From the NCBI RefSeq assembly GCF_000293865.2, contig NZ_ALKN02000003.1:186001-250000 (forward strand): a DNA stretch of 64,000 nt, in the 5' to 3' direction. A model generated the notes under the pieces. The model did no database searches. It saw only the letters and a list, made by a program, of their open reading frames with translations, and was not told where the DNA came from. Below, piece after piece: positions 1-8,828 of the stretch (its first letter is position 1; each line of letters begins with the position of its first letter). Source of the stretch: Limnohabitans sp. Rim28 (GTDB lineage Bacteria; Pseudomonadota; Gammaproteobacteria; Burkholderiales; Burkholderiaceae_C). The translations under genes were made by a program, and so were the position numbers.

Positions 1-1
1 C

Positions 2-325
2 GTGATCGAACTGGAGGATCTGGCGGTGGCCACCTCGGGCGACTACCGACGCTGTCTGGAAGTTGGCGGCGCGCGCCTTGCGCACACCATGGACCCACGT
101 CGCTGGGCGCCGGTGAACAATGGCGTGGCATCGGTCACTGTGCTGGCTTCAAGCTGCATGCAAGCAGATGCTTGGACTACAGCCTTGTTGGTGGCAGGCC
201 CCGATGAAGGTTTGGCCATGGCCCAGCGCATGGGGATGGATGTGTTGTTCTTGATGCGCCGTGGTGAAGGCCTGATCGAGCTGGGCTTAGGACGGTTTGG
301 CCGAGCCGCAAAGCTCAAGGCTTAG
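2..325 (+). CDS. apbE: FAD:protein FMN transferase (ApbE), C-terminal part, cut by window edge
   Basis: ApbE proteins attach FMN covalently to threonine residues of target flavoproteins using FAD. The visible 107 residues hold the family's C-terminal hallmarks: ATSGDYRR near the start, HTMDPR about residue 29, and a SCMQADAWTTALLVAGP stretch that carries the metal-binding Asp and Thr region. The N-terminal FAD-binding part lies left of the window, so the GTG at position 2 is not the real start. The stop codon overlaps that of the convergent ureD gene by two bases. Recognition of the family is good; the target protein is unknown. Confidence 0.85.
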   Translation: MIELEDLAVATSGDYRRCLEVGGARLAHTMDPRRWAPVNNGVASVTVLASSCMQADAWTTALLVAGPDEGLAMAQRMGMDVLFLMRRGEGLIELGLGRFGRAAKLKA

Positions 326-1206
326 ACATGCCAAAGCCGAGGGTAGGTGCCTTGCAAGCCCCACATCTCTTGCCGCCACGCTGCCCATACTTTTCTGAGC
401 AAGTGCATGGCAGGCTCGGTCACGGGTGCCAGCGCCCGCAGCACGATGACTTGTTGGTGCGGTGAGGTGGCCCCGGCGGTCAGGCGCAGTTCAGACGCTT
501 CGAGCCCATCGCGGGCGCAGGCCAAAGCCCGCTCGATGCGCTCATCGGCCAATGCGCTGCCTGCTGCAAACACCAGGGTGGCCATGCAGCGCTGGCCTGC
601 CAGGCCCAGCGGGCTGTCCATCAGGCGGGTGTCCTCAGCGTTCAGGGTGCCGCGTTCCAGCCACACGCCGGGGATTTCCAAGTGTTGGCGAAACCTGCCT
701 TGCACATAGGGCAAGTCGGCCGCAGGCAACCCAAAGGCGGTGATGTCCCAAGCCATCATTTCTGCACCCGGGGCCAGGTCAAACACGGCGTGGTTGAGGG
801 CATCGCATTGGTTGTAGGCAATGGCTTCCAAAGGCAACCATTCCAGACGCGCCCCTGTTTCAACCCGCGCGTGCACCTGTTGTGTGGCCAGGCCTGCTTC
901 AGACCGGTAAAAGCGCGTGGCACCGGGTGTGGTCACCAGACCATGCGCCCCTGATGCGACAGTGACTTGCATGTCGAGCGTGTCGCCACCCACCAAGCCG
1001 CTGGGCGGGTGCACCAGCACGTTGTGGCAGACCGCATCGCCTTCGGGGTAGAGGCTTTGCAAGATGCGCAGCGGGCCCTGGTGCAGGTAGCGGGCGACGC
1101 TGCGCTTGGACGCCAGCGTGTAGTCGAGCTGCAGGCTGGCGTGCCAAGTCGAGCGTCCGGACACGTCTGCTGCATGCCCCCCACTGACCTGGCTCACCTC
1201 ATGCAC
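322..1206 (-). CDS. ureD: Urease accessory protein UreD
   Basis: UreD is the scaffold that, with UreF and UreG, delivers nickel to apo-urease. The 294-aa product has the family pattern: LHPP/VHPPSGLVGGD about residue 60, a TTPGATRFYRS motif, and EWLPLEAIAYN in the middle. I chose a GTG at 1206, three bases after the stop of the permease gene, because it gives the usual family length; the open frame continues upstream into the permease gene to 1296. It is the last gene of a leftward set with an ABC transporter, which suggests that the imported compound yields urea. No urease structural gene (ureA/B/C) follows; apbE converges instead. Confidence 0.88.
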   Translation of the reverse strand: MHEVSQVSGGHAADVSGRSTWHASLQLDYTLASKRSVARYLHQGPLRILQSLYPEGDAVCHNVLVHPPSGLVGGDTLDMQVTVASGAHGLVTTPGATRFYRSEAGLATQQVHARVETGARLEWLPLEAIAYNQCDALNHAVFDLAPGAEMMAWDITAFGLPAADLPYVQGRFRQHLEIPGVWLERGTLNAEDTRLMDSPLGLAGQRCMATLVFAAGSALADERIERALACARDGLEASELRLTAGATSPHQQVIVLRALAPVTEPAMHLLRKVWAAWRQEMWGLQGTYPRLWHV

Positions 1207-1207
1207 C

Positions 1208-1975
1208 TTACTCGCCTTGCGAGCCGCGGTGTGCCCAGCCGGTGGTGCGCTTTTCGATGGCGCTGAACAGTTCGTACATGGCCATGGCCATCGCACCCAC
1301 CACCACCAAACCAGAAAACGCCAAGCCCATCTGCATGGCCGAACCGGCAGAGATCAGCAAGTAGCCAATGCCTTCGTTCGAGGCGGTCATCTCGGAGACC
1401 GTGGTGCCCACAAAGGCCAGCGTGATGGCCACTTTGAGCGAGCCATAAAAGTAAGGCATGGAGCGTGGCAGGCCGACTTTGACCAACACGTCCCAGCGCT
1501 TGGCACCCAGCACGCGCAACACGTCTTCCAGTTCAGGCTCCAGTGTGGCCAGACCGGTGGCGATGTTCACCATGATGGGGAAGAAGCTGATGAGGAAGGC
1601 CGTCAAGATGGCGGGGCCGATGCCGATGCCAAACCACACCACCAAGATGGGCACAAAGGCCGCTTTGGGCAGGGCGTTGAAGGCGGTCATGAGCGGGTAC
1701 ACGGCGGCATAGGCCAAGCGTGAGCTGCCGATGATGAAGCCGAGCAGCACGCCCACCACGATGGCGATGCCAAAGCCGACCATGGTCACCCAGAAAGTGC
1801 GCCAGGCGTGGCCCGCGATCACGTCGCGGAATTCGATGGTCTGCTGTGCGATGCGCGAGGGGCTGGGGAACACGAATTCCGACACGTTGAAGGCGCGGCA
1901 CAGGCCTTCCCAAATCAGGATGCTCAGCACCAACAAGATCCAGGGGGACCAGCTTTCGAGGGATTTTTTATTCAT
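1208..1975 (-). CDS. ABC transporter permease, SsuC/TauC/ThiX type
   Basis: Inner-membrane permease of a nitrate/sulfonate/pyrimidine-type importer. The 255-aa protein begins MNKKSLESWSP, has about six hydrophobic segments, and carries the EAA-like loop region around LEDVLRVLGAKRWDVLVKV that contacts the ATPase. The ATG at 1975 is preceded by a GGGAG ribosome-binding site; the longer frame reaching 2086 overlaps the ATPase gene and is unlikely. It lies 13 bases after the ATPase gene and just before ureD, so all four genes probably form one operon. The substrate cannot be told from sequence; the ureD link suggests a urea-yielding nitrogen compound. Confidence 0.88.
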   Translation of the reverse strand: MNKKSLESWSPWILLVLSILIWEGLCRAFNVSEFVFPSPSRIAQQTIEFRDVIAGHAWRTFWVTMVGFGIAIVVGVLLGFIIGSSRLAYAAVYPLMTAFNALPKAAFVPILVVWFGIGIGPAILTAFLISFFPIMVNIATGLATLEPELEDVLRVLGAKRWDVLVKVGLPRSMPYFYGSLKVAITLAFVGTTVSEMTASNEGIGYLLISAGSAMQMGLAFSGLVVVGAMAMAMYELFSAIEKRTTGWAHRGSQGE

Positions 1976-1988
1976 GAGAGGCTCCCGA

Positions 1989-2807
1989 TCATTGGTTGAT
2001 GGCTGCACCGGTCTTGCGCATGGCACCGATGTGGCCGCGCAGCTCGTGCACGATGTTGGTGAATTCAGGGGTGTAGGTGATCTCAAGGTCGCGCGGGCGT
2101 GGCAAGTCGATTTCTTTTTTCACCACAAAGCGGCCGGGGCTCTTGCTCATCACGTACACCGTGTCGGCCAAAAAGACCGATTCGCGCAGGTCGTGCGTGA
2201 CCAAAATGACGTTGAACTTTTGCTCGGTCCACAGGTCGCGCAAGATGCACCACAGCTCTTCACGCGTGAAGGCGTCGAGCGCGCCAAAGGGCTCGTCGAG
2301 CAGCAGCATTTTGGGCTCATGAATCAAGGCGCGGCAGATGCTGGCGCGCTGCTGCATGCCGCCCGACAGTTGCCAAGGGAATTTGTCTTCGTAGCCGCCC
2401 AAGCCCACTGTGTTCAGCAGTTTGCGAGCGCGCTCTGCGTACTCTTCTTTCTTTTCCTTGAAATTGGAGCGGTAGGGTTCCACGATTTCGAGGGGCAACA
2501 ACACGTTGTCGAGCGTGGTGCGCCAGGGCAACAAGGACGAGGCCTGAAACGCCATGCCGCTGATCTTGAGCGGGCCGGTCACAGGCTGGCCATCGACCAG
2601 GATGCGGCCTTTGCTGGGCATCTTCAGACCGGTGGTGAGCTTCATGAAGGTGGACTTGCCGCAGCCTGAGGGCCCGACGATGGCGATGAACTCGCCTTGT
2701 TTGACTTGCAGGTTGATGTCTTCAACGGCGAAATGGTTCTGCGCCAACAACTCGTCGTTGTAGGCCAGCCAGACGTTTTGAAAATCAACAAATGATTCTT
2801 GGGTCAT
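1989..2807 (-). CDS. ABC transporter ATP-binding protein, SsuB/TauB type
   Basis: The 272-aa ATPase powers the adjacent permease. It has the Walker A motif GPSGCGKST about residue 45, the signature LSGGMQQRASICRAL, Walker B MLLLDEPFGALD, and the switch His in VTHDLRESVFLAD. The ATG at 2807 (MTQESFVDFQNVW) matches the usual family N-terminus; a longer frame to 2867 reads through an upstream palindrome and is not preferred. It sits between the substrate-binding protein gene and the permease gene on the same strand. A TGTATACA palindrome lies 30 bases upstream and may be an operator. Confidence 0.9.
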   Translation of the reverse strand: MTQESFVDFQNVWLAYNDELLAQNHFAVEDINLQVKQGEFIAIVGPSGCGKSTFMKLTTGLKMPSKGRILVDGQPVTGPLKISGMAFQASSLLPWRTTLDNVLLPLEIVEPYRSNFKEKKEEYAERARKLLNTVGLGGYEDKFPWQLSGGMQQRASICRALIHEPKMLLLDEPFGALDAFTREELWCILRDLWTEQKFNVILVTHDLRESVFLADTVYVMSKSPGRFVVKKEIDLPRPRDLEITYTPEFTNIVHELRGHIGAMRKTGAAINQ

Positions 2808-2836
2808 GGTGCGGACTCTGAAATGGTGTTCGAAAG

Positions 2837-2844
2837 TGTATACA
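2837..2844. promoter_or_regulatory. TGTATACA palindrome, possible operator
   Basis: A perfect 8-base palindrome lies 30 bases upstream of the ATPase start, inside the sequence GTGTATACAAAAC. An identical palindrome lies upstream of the substrate-binding protein gene. Its shape suits a GntR-type dimer, but no regulator is encoded beside it. Confidence 0.35.
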
Positions 2845-2966
2845 AAACATCCCCTTGAAAAGCCCACTGACTCGGGAGAGTTGAAGTGGGCTCAAGCCAG
2901 GGCATTGACACACCCGGAGATGACCCAGGTTTCGGCAGGCACTGGGCCGACCGAAACCCAGGGGGC

Positions 2967-4001
2967 TTATTTTTTGGCTTTGGGCAAGATGTCCAGTTCT
3001 TTGGCCGTGGGCAAGAACGAACCGTTCCAGATGTCATCGGCCTTGACGCGGGTCTTGGTGTTGAAAGCGTCAGACACTTGCGAGGCCATCAAGGACAGGC
3101 GAGGGCCGTTAACCTGGCCGAAGCCTTCAGCGCGGGCCGATGGGCTGTTGATCACGGTGTCGATGGCCAACTGCAAACGGCGTGTCTCGAGCGCGGTGTT
3201 GATGATGCCGTCGCGGGCCTTGACGGTTTCAATCGCCGCGGCGGGGTTGTCCATCACTTCTTTGGCGCCCTTGGCAAAAGCCGTCAAGAAAGCTTTCACA
3301 GCGGCTGGATTTTCTTTCAAGATCTTGGGCGAAGCGATGATGGCGTTGCCATACAGCTTGACGCCAAAGTCAGGGTACTGCATGACGACCACGTCTTCGG
3401 CTTTCACGCCACGCGCTTCGATGTTGAGCAGCGAGGTGAAGGTGAAGCCGGTGATGGCGTCCACGTCACCGCGAACCAACATGGTTTCGCGCAATGGTGG
3501 GTCCATGGCGGTCCAGGTCACGTTGCCGATGTTGTTGGACTTTTGGAAGATCGGGAATGCGCGGCGACCGGCGTCAAACACGGGCGCGCCCAGCTTCTTG
3601 CCAGCCAGGTCAGCCGGGGTTTTGATGCCGGACTTCTTCAAAGCCATCACCGAAGCGGGTGTGTTGTTGTAGACCATCATGATGGCCACTGGCTTGTTGG
3701 GCGCATCGGGGTTGTTGGCGTGGAATTCCATCAAGGCGGCCAGGTCAGCGAAGCCCAAGTCATAAGTGCCCGAGGCCACACGGGTGACGGCACCACCAGA
3801 GCCGTTGCCGGAGTCCACCGTCACGTCCAACTTGGCGTCTTTGAAGTGGCCCTTGGCAGCAGGCAGCAAGAAGAAAGCCGATGGGCCTTCAAAACGCCAG
3901 TCCATTTGGAACTTGATGGGTGTGGTTTGCGCGTGCGCAGTACCAAAGGCGGCGACTGCGGCCAAAGCGGCCGTGGCCTTGATGAGGAAACGCTTGTTCA
4001 T
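2967..4001 (-). CDS. ABC transporter substrate-binding protein, NMT1/THI5-like
   Basis: Periplasmic binding protein for the permease/ATPase pair that follows. The 344-aa product starts with a clear Sec signal peptide ending near AFGTAHA, cleaved before QTTPIKFQMDW. The mature part has the NMT1/SsuA layout: the early QMDWRFEGP segment, a G-rich DSGNGSGGAVTRVASG loop, and DLGFADLAAL. This family covers sulfonates, taurine, aromatic acids, pyrimidines and amides, so the ligand is open. The ATG at 4001 follows a GGAG-like site and places the signal peptide correctly; the 25 extra codons upstream look non-coding. It is the first gene of the operon that ends in ureD. Confidence 0.88.
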   Translation of the reverse strand: MNKRFLIKATAALAAVAAFGTAHAQTTPIKFQMDWRFEGPSAFFLLPAAKGHFKDAKLDVTVDSGNGSGGAVTRVASGTYDLGFADLAALMEFHANNPDAPNKPVAIMMVYNNTPASVMALKKSGIKTPADLAGKKLGAPVFDAGRRAFPIFQKSNNIGNVTWTAMDPPLRETMLVRGDVDAITGFTFTSLLNIEARGVKAEDVVVMQYPDFGVKLYGNAIIASPKILKENPAAVKAFLTAFAKGAKEVMDNPAAAIETVKARDGIINTALETRRLQLAIDTVINSPSARAEGFGQVNGPRLSLMASQVSDAFNTKTRVKADDIWNGSFLPTAKELDILPKAKK

Positions 4002-4185
4002 GGGGACTCCAGGTTCAAATAAACGGTGATTTGTAATTAGCAATATCGGTGCCATTATCAAGCACTCTCCTGACAAGGTTTGTCAGGTTGATCCCCTAGA
4101 AATGCCCGTTTGTGGTGCCGCTGAGCCGGTCATGCCGCACCAAAAAGGTTCCCCAGAGAGTGCGCTCCTTTTTTGTGTTCTCAAC

Positions 4186-4193
4186 TGTATACA
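4186..4193. promoter_or_regulatory. TGTATACA palindrome upstream of the ABC operon
   Basis: Second perfect TGTATACA in the intergenic stretch 4002-4232, about 185 bases upstream of the substrate-binding protein gene. The same octamer occurs at 2837-2844, which suggests a shared regulator. The rest of the 231-base stretch shows no gene or clear terminator. Confidence 0.35.
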
Positions 4194-4232
4194 CATTGAA
4201 TCTGGGTGGGATCGGTGAAAACCCTGAAGCTT

Positions 4233-5186
4233 TCAGGGCTTGGCCTCAACGGCTTTGACCCGGACACCGCCGATGACGCCCAGCACCAGCAGCGCAATGC
4301 CTGCCAAGGTCAACGGCTCGGGCCATTGGCCGCGCAGCCAAAAGGCATAGCCCAAGGCGGCCAAGGTTTCAAAGACGATCAGCTGGCCCGCCAGGGCGGT
4401 GGGCAGCCTTTGGCTGGCGGCATTCCAGCACAGCGTGCCCAGCCAAGAGGCCAACAGGGCAATGGTCATCATGAGGCCCAAAAATTCGAACGGGCGGGGT
4501 CCCAGGGGCATGGGCAGTGAGTCCTGTGTGGCGCTGGACCAAAGCCAGAACGCGGCATAACCCAGCAAGGCCAGGGGCAGCGTGGCGATGCCTTGCGCCG
4601 TGGCCCAGACACGCGGGTTGCGGTCGGGGTGGCCGCGCAGCCAATCGGCATTTTTAAGGGGGTACCACGTCCAGCAAACCATCGCGCACACGGCCAACGC
4701 GGCCCCGGTGATGTAACGGGCTGTGTCGGCTTGCGGGTTTTGCAGCAGGGTGGTCCATTCCACGTGGTGCACGCACGCGATGCCGAGCAAAATCAGCGCC
4801 AAAGGTGGAGCCAGTTGGCGCCACGGAAAACGCCCGTCGCGCTGGTGGTTGAGCACATTCGCGGCCACCGCAATGACCACCGGCAGCGTGCCGATGACCA
4901 TGGTGGGGAGCGCACCGCCCGCACGCTGGATGGCGCTCGAGAGGAACAGGTAATACAGCACATTGCCGATGGCGGCGAGTTTCAGCGCCACCCACCAATC
5001 GGCACGGGTCAGGCGCCGGATTTCGGCGCGGTCCACAAAGGCCAGGGGCAGGGCGATCAGCCCGAAGGCCAGATAGCGGCCGAAGGTGTGCAGTGCGGCG
5101 GGGTAGTCGGGCAGCAGCAGGGGCCCCACAAACACCAGGCCCCACATCAGGCCTGCGGCCAAAGCGAACAGCACACCGCTCAGCAT
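4233..5186 (-). CDS. DMT-superfamily (EamA) membrane transporter
   Basis: A 317-aa integral membrane protein with about ten hydrophobic helices in two EamA-like repeats. The first begins MLSGVLFALAAGLMWGLVFVGP and the second lies around YITGAALAVCAMVCWTWYPL. Such proteins export amino acids, metabolites or drugs, or import nucleotides and sugars; no residue here fixes the substrate. It stands alone, between the ABC operon and the cryptochrome gene on the same strand. I see no link to photosynthesis. Confidence 0.82.
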   Translation of the reverse strand: MLSGVLFALAAGLMWGLVFVGPLLLPDYPAALHTFGRYLAFGLIALPLAFVDRAEIRRLTRADWWVALKLAAIGNVLYYLFLSSAIQRAGGALPTMVIGTLPVVIAVAANVLNHQRDGRFPWRQLAPPLALILLGIACVHHVEWTTLLQNPQADTARYITGAALAVCAMVCWTWYPLKNADWLRGHPDRNPRVWATAQGIATLPLALLGYAAFWLWSSATQDSLPMPLGPRPFEFLGLMMTIALLASWLGTLCWNAASQRLPTALAGQLIVFETLAALGYAFWLRGQWPEPLTLAGIALLVLGVIGGVRVKAVEAKP

Positions 5187-5284
5187 GCCAGGGCACTGAG
5201 CGTGTGGTTCTTAAGCTTAAGGGGGCGCATCGATGACAACATGGTGCGCATTATCCTTGCACCCCCGGCAGATTGGGGCCAGTG

Positions 5285-6616
5285 TCAGGGCGAAAGCCAG
5301 GCCTTTTGAAACCGGGCCTGTGGGTCGTGGTCTTGCGCTTGCTTGACGGGGTTGAAGCGCCTGCCCACACGCGGGTCGGTGCCCCGCCCGCTCACGTACA
5401 ACCAGTTGCCTTGGTTGCTGCTCACATCAAAGTCCACCAGCTGCGATTCGAACCAGGCCGCACCCGCGCGCCAGTCGCAAGACAGGTCGTGCACCAGAAA
5501 GCTCGCCACGATCTGGCGCATGCGGTTGGAGGTGAAACCCGTGGCGGCCAGCTCGCGCATGCCCGCGTCTACGATGGGCTCGCCCGTTTGACCGTTGCAC
5601 CAGCGCTGGAAGTCTTTGGGAAAGTGCGAGGGCTTGGGCAAGTTCGACAAGCCCCGTGCCGCATACAGTTGCGGGCCGTGTTGCAGGTGCAGCATGCGGA
5701 AGTTGTCGCGCCACAGCAATTCAAACCACAGCCAGTATGTGCCGTCGTTGCTGCCGTGCCCTTGTTCATAAGCATGGAGCTCGGCCCAAATGCGCCGGGC
5801 CGACACCGCGCCCGTGGCCAACCAAGGCGACCAGTGGCTGCTGGTGTGCTGGCCTTGCAGGGCGTTGCGGGTTTGTTTGTAGCGGTCGGGCCAAGGCGGC
5901 GTGAGGTAGCTTTGCAGGTGCGCCAAAGCGCTGGCTTCTCCGCCCTGGTAAGCCGTTTGGGTGTACGGGAAGTTGGAGCGTGGGTGCGCGTCATCTTCCG
6001 TGTGCGCTTGCAGCAGCGTGAAAGCGTTGTCTGTCCAGCCGGGCCAGCTGTGCCATGCGATGGCGGGCTCACTCGGAGGCGCAGGCAACTGGGCGGGCGC
6101 GGGCAGCGGTGCCAAAGGTTGGAGCCGCGCCGATTCGATGCGTTGGCGAAATTCTGTGAAAACCTGCGGCATGTTTTCGGCCGCAAAGGGCAGGGCGTCG
6201 GGTTCGATCAAGCTGGACTGCCACAAGGTCTGGACGGTGAGTCCCGCGTTGATCAGCGCTTGCACCTGCGCTTCTTCTTCGGGCGCGGCAATGTCTTCGC
6301 AAAACACGGTGTCGGCTTGCACCAGACGTGCACAGGCGGGCAACACCTCGGCCACGGGGCCGTGCAGCAACACCAGACGCTGGCCCAGTGCCTGCAACGC
6401 GTTTTGCAGGTCTTGCAGCGTGTCGGCCATGAAACGCCTGCGGTGCGCGCCCATGCGGCGAAAGCCCCAGGCGGTGGGCTCGTCTTGCACGGGTTCGTGC
6501 ACATAGACCAGCATCAGGGCTTGCTGGTTCGCTTGGGCGTGGGCGATGGCTTGCTGCAGTGCGCGTTGGTCGTGCAGGCGCAAGTCGTTTCGAAACCAGA
6601 AAAGGGTGGAGCGCAT
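5285..6616 (-). CDS. Cryptochrome/photolyase, DASH family
   Basis: A 443-aa flavoprotein of the photolyase superfamily. The N-terminal Rossmann domain (residues 1-130) begins RSTLFWFRNDLRLHD and should hold an antenna cofactor. The C-terminal FAD domain has GEPIVDAGMRELAATGF and the stretch QGNWLYVSGRGTDPR followed by RRFNPVKQAQDHDP, which marks the Cry-DASH subgroup. These proteins repair pyrimidine dimers in single-stranded DNA and may act as light sensors. It lies three bases after a second photolyase-family gene, so the two are probably co-transcribed from upstream of 8781. Family call firm; cellular role not shown. Confidence 0.9.
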   Translation of the reverse strand: MRSTLFWFRNDLRLHDQRALQQAIAHAQANQQALMLVYVHEPVQDEPTAWGFRRMGAHRRRFMADTLQDLQNALQALGQRLVLLHGPVAEVLPACARLVQADTVFCEDIAAPEEEAQVQALINAGLTVQTLWQSSLIEPDALPFAAENMPQVFTEFRQRIESARLQPLAPLPAPAQLPAPPSEPAIAWHSWPGWTDNAFTLLQAHTEDDAHPRSNFPYTQTAYQGGEASALAHLQSYLTPPWPDRYKQTRNALQGQHTSSHWSPWLATGAVSARRIWAELHAYEQGHGSNDGTYWLWFELLWRDNFRMLHLQHGPQLYAARGLSNLPKPSHFPKDFQRWCNGQTGEPIVDAGMRELAATGFTSNRMRQIVASFLVHDLSCDWRAGAAWFESQLVDFDVSSNQGNWLYVSGRGTDPRVGRRFNPVKQAQDHDPQARFQKAWLSP

Positions 6617-6619
6617 GGA

Positions 6620-8218
6620 TTAAAAGTCAAAGCCCAGCTGCTGGCTGGGTGGTGTATCGGGTGAAGTCGTCTTTGCCGCTTTTCGGCGGGAGGTTTTGGG
6701 GGTGTCGCTGTCGCGTGTGAACACGTCGCGTTGGTGGCCAATGCCATGTTTGCGCGAAGCGTGTTTGTCGACGATGGCTTTTTTGCCCGCTTTCACACCC
6801 GGTTCGGCCCGGCGCGCATGCAGCGCGGCTTTGGATTGGCGCGTGGCTTCGGCCAAATCCACCACGGGCAGTGGGATCGCATCTTCTGGCCCGCTGCCCA
6901 CGGTCAGGCCGCAGTGGCGCTGCACCTCGGGCGGCATGAGCCAAGGTTCGAACAACCAAGTGTCGGGCACGCGGCGCATGTGGGGCAACCAGCGGCGCAC
7001 AAAAATGCCTTTGGGGTCGTGGTCTTGCGCTTGTTTGATGGGGTTGTACACCCGCGTGGTGTTGATGCCGGTGGTGCCCGACTGCATTTGCAACTGGCTC
7101 CAGTGGATGCCGGGTTCGTAATCGAGAAACTGCGTGGCCAGCCAATGGCCCACCGGCCGCCAGTCGAGCCACAGCGGGTAGGCCGCCACCGACACCAGCA
7201 TGGCCCGCATGCGGAAGTTGAGCCAGCCGGTTTGGTAGAGCATGACCACGCACGCGTCCACCATGGGCCAGCCGGTGCGGGCCGCGGTCAGGGCCGCAAA
7301 GTGGGCATCGTTCCAGCCGTCTTCGCGCAGACCGTCGTAACCCCGGTGCATGTTGCGCCACTCGATTTCGGGCTCGCTTTCGAGTTTTTGAATGAAGTGG
7401 CAATGCCAGTACAAGCGGCTGATGAAACCGATCAAACCGGCCTTGTGCCTGTTGGCTTGCGGCGGCAGGGCATCGAGCGCGGCGCGGGTGCTTTGCACCA
7501 CCTCGCGCAGGCTGATGCAGCCATAGGCCAGGTAGGTCGAAATGCGCGAACACGCCGTGGGCGATGTCAGTGGCGAGGAGATACCGCCCCGGTAAGCCAG
7601 TGCCCTTGCATCCAAAAAACTGTGCAAGGTTTCAAGGGCGTGGCTGCGGCCTCCGCGTTGGCGCTCAGCGGGGTTGTGCTGCAAGCCGGTGGGGGCAATC
7701 ATCACCTCAAGCCCCTGGTTTGGCGGGGGGGTGAAAAATCGCAAGTCGGGCAAAACGGCTTGCGGCGCTGCCATGTGTGCTTCCCAGCGGGCTTGCCAGG
7801 TGTTGCGGCTTTTCAGGCGCCGCACCACGCCAAACTGCGCAAACTCGGTCCAGCCCACGCCCGCGCTGCGGCACCATGCGCCCACTTGCAGGTCCCGTTC
7901 ATAGGTAAAAGCGTTGCCGGTTTCTTCGTGCGCCACCAGTTCGGCGAACGGCGCTTGCGCGTGCAGTGCGGCCAACACCTGCACCGCAGGCCCCACGCGC
8001 ACCTGCAAGCTGCCGCCCCGTGCTTGTAATGCTTGGTGCAGCTCGGTCAAAGATTCGCGCACGAATTCAAAGTGCTGCAAAGCCATGTCGGGTTGTGCCC
8101 ACAGATCTGGCTCGACGATGTACAGGCACAGCACCGGACCTTGGTTTGCAGCGTGCACCAATGGCGCATGGTCTTGCAGGCGCAGGTCACGTTTGAACCA
8201 AACGACGCGGTAGCTCAT
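6620..8218 (-). CDS. Cryptochrome/deoxyribodipyrimidine photolyase family protein
   Basis: A 532-aa protein with the N-terminal photolyase domain (MSYRVVWFKRDLRLQDHAPL) and a C-terminal FAD-binding domain with GWPMVDACVVMLYQTGWLN and NTTRVYNPIKQAQDHDP. It ends in a basic Lys/Arg-rich tail of about 90 residues that may contact DNA. It resembles the bacterial FAD-binding photolyase-like group rather than Cry-DASH; repair class cannot be settled by eye. The ATG at 8218 overlaps the stop of the upstream hypothetical gene (ATGA), which argues for translational coupling; a 66-residue upstream extension is out of family. It precedes the Cry-DASH gene by three bases. Confidence 0.87.
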   Translation of the reverse strand: MSYRVVWFKRDLRLQDHAPLVHAANQGPVLCLYIVEPDLWAQPDMALQHFEFVRESLTELHQALQARGGSLQVRVGPAVQVLAALHAQAPFAELVAHEETGNAFTYERDLQVGAWCRSAGVGWTEFAQFGVVRRLKSRNTWQARWEAHMAAPQAVLPDLRFFTPPPNQGLEVMIAPTGLQHNPAERQRGGRSHALETLHSFLDARALAYRGGISSPLTSPTACSRISTYLAYGCISLREVVQSTRAALDALPPQANRHKAGLIGFISRLYWHCHFIQKLESEPEIEWRNMHRGYDGLREDGWNDAHFAALTAARTGWPMVDACVVMLYQTGWLNFRMRAMLVSVAAYPLWLDWRPVGHWLATQFLDYEPGIHWSQLQMQSGTTGINTTRVYNPIKQAQDHDPKGIFVRRWLPHMRRVPDTWLFEPWLMPPEVQRHCGLTVGSGPEDAIPLPVVDLAEATRQSKAALHARRAEPGVKAGKKAIVDKHASRKHGIGHQRDVFTRDSDTPKTSRRKAAKTTSPDTPPSQQLGFDF

Positions 8219-8781
8219 GGTTGACGTGTGACGCTGGCTGGCACGGGCCCAAGCCCACCGGGCCCTGGTCCGTAACGCTGGGGGTCGATGTCGATGCACT
8301 GCAGCAAAGCCTGCGGCAATTGGGGTGCTTGCTGGCGCAGGTAGCGGCGTACAAAGTGGGCACTGTTCCACGGCGCGGTCGAACCGCTCCACACCGCTTG
8401 GTCTTGGACGCGCCACTGGCCCTCTTGCAGGCGCAAGACCACCAAGGCGGGCTTGAGTTTTTCAAAAGCCACTTCGGCCACGCCCCAGTCGCCCAACTGG
8501 CGCATTTGCAATCCCCTGGCACTTTCCGAATCGGGCAAGCTGTGCTGCTGAATGACCTGCAACCATGTGTTAACAGTGGGCTTGTCCATTGGCAGTGGCT
8601 TGAGCGCGCTGCAATCTCGGCGCCAAAGGAGGGCCTGTTCAGCGGCCCAACCCTCAACATCAAAAGGTTGGCCGCTGACGGTCAACACACGGCGGCCATC
8701 CAGGCTTTCCCAGTCCACATGGCTGTCGATCACCACGGCCGTGGTGAGCAAAACCAAAATGGCGGCCACATGCCGTTTCAT
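8215..8781 (-). CDS. Hypothetical exported protein upstream of the photolyase pair
   Basis: A 188-aa protein that I do not recognise. It opens with a short basic and hydrophobic segment (MKRHVAAILVLLTTAVVIDSH), either an uncleaved anchor or a signal peptide, followed by a soluble domain with two scattered Cys residues (about 56 and 164) and a Gly/Pro-rich tail. Its stop overlaps the start of the photolyase-family gene, so it is probably the first gene of a three-gene light/DNA-repair operon. Function unknown. Confidence 0.7.
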   Translation of the reverse strand: MKRHVAAILVLLTTAVVIDSHVDWESLDGRRVLTVSGQPFDVEGWAAEQALLWRRDCSALKPLPMDKPTVNTWLQVIQQHSLPDSESARGLQMRQLGDWGVAEVAFEKLKPALVVLRLQEGQWRVQDQAVWSGSTAPWNSAHFVRRYLRQQAPQLPQALLQCIDIDPQRYGPGPGGLGPVPASVTRQP

Positions 8782-8828
8782 GACTGCAGGCCTTGAACGG
8801 GGGCCTCTGTCCCAGCTGGCTGCTTGTT

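Noticed and set aside
2886..4022. Plus-strand frame of 378 codons opposite the substrate-binding protein gene
   Set aside because: The minus-strand gene has a signal peptide and clear family motifs; the plus frame is its shadow.
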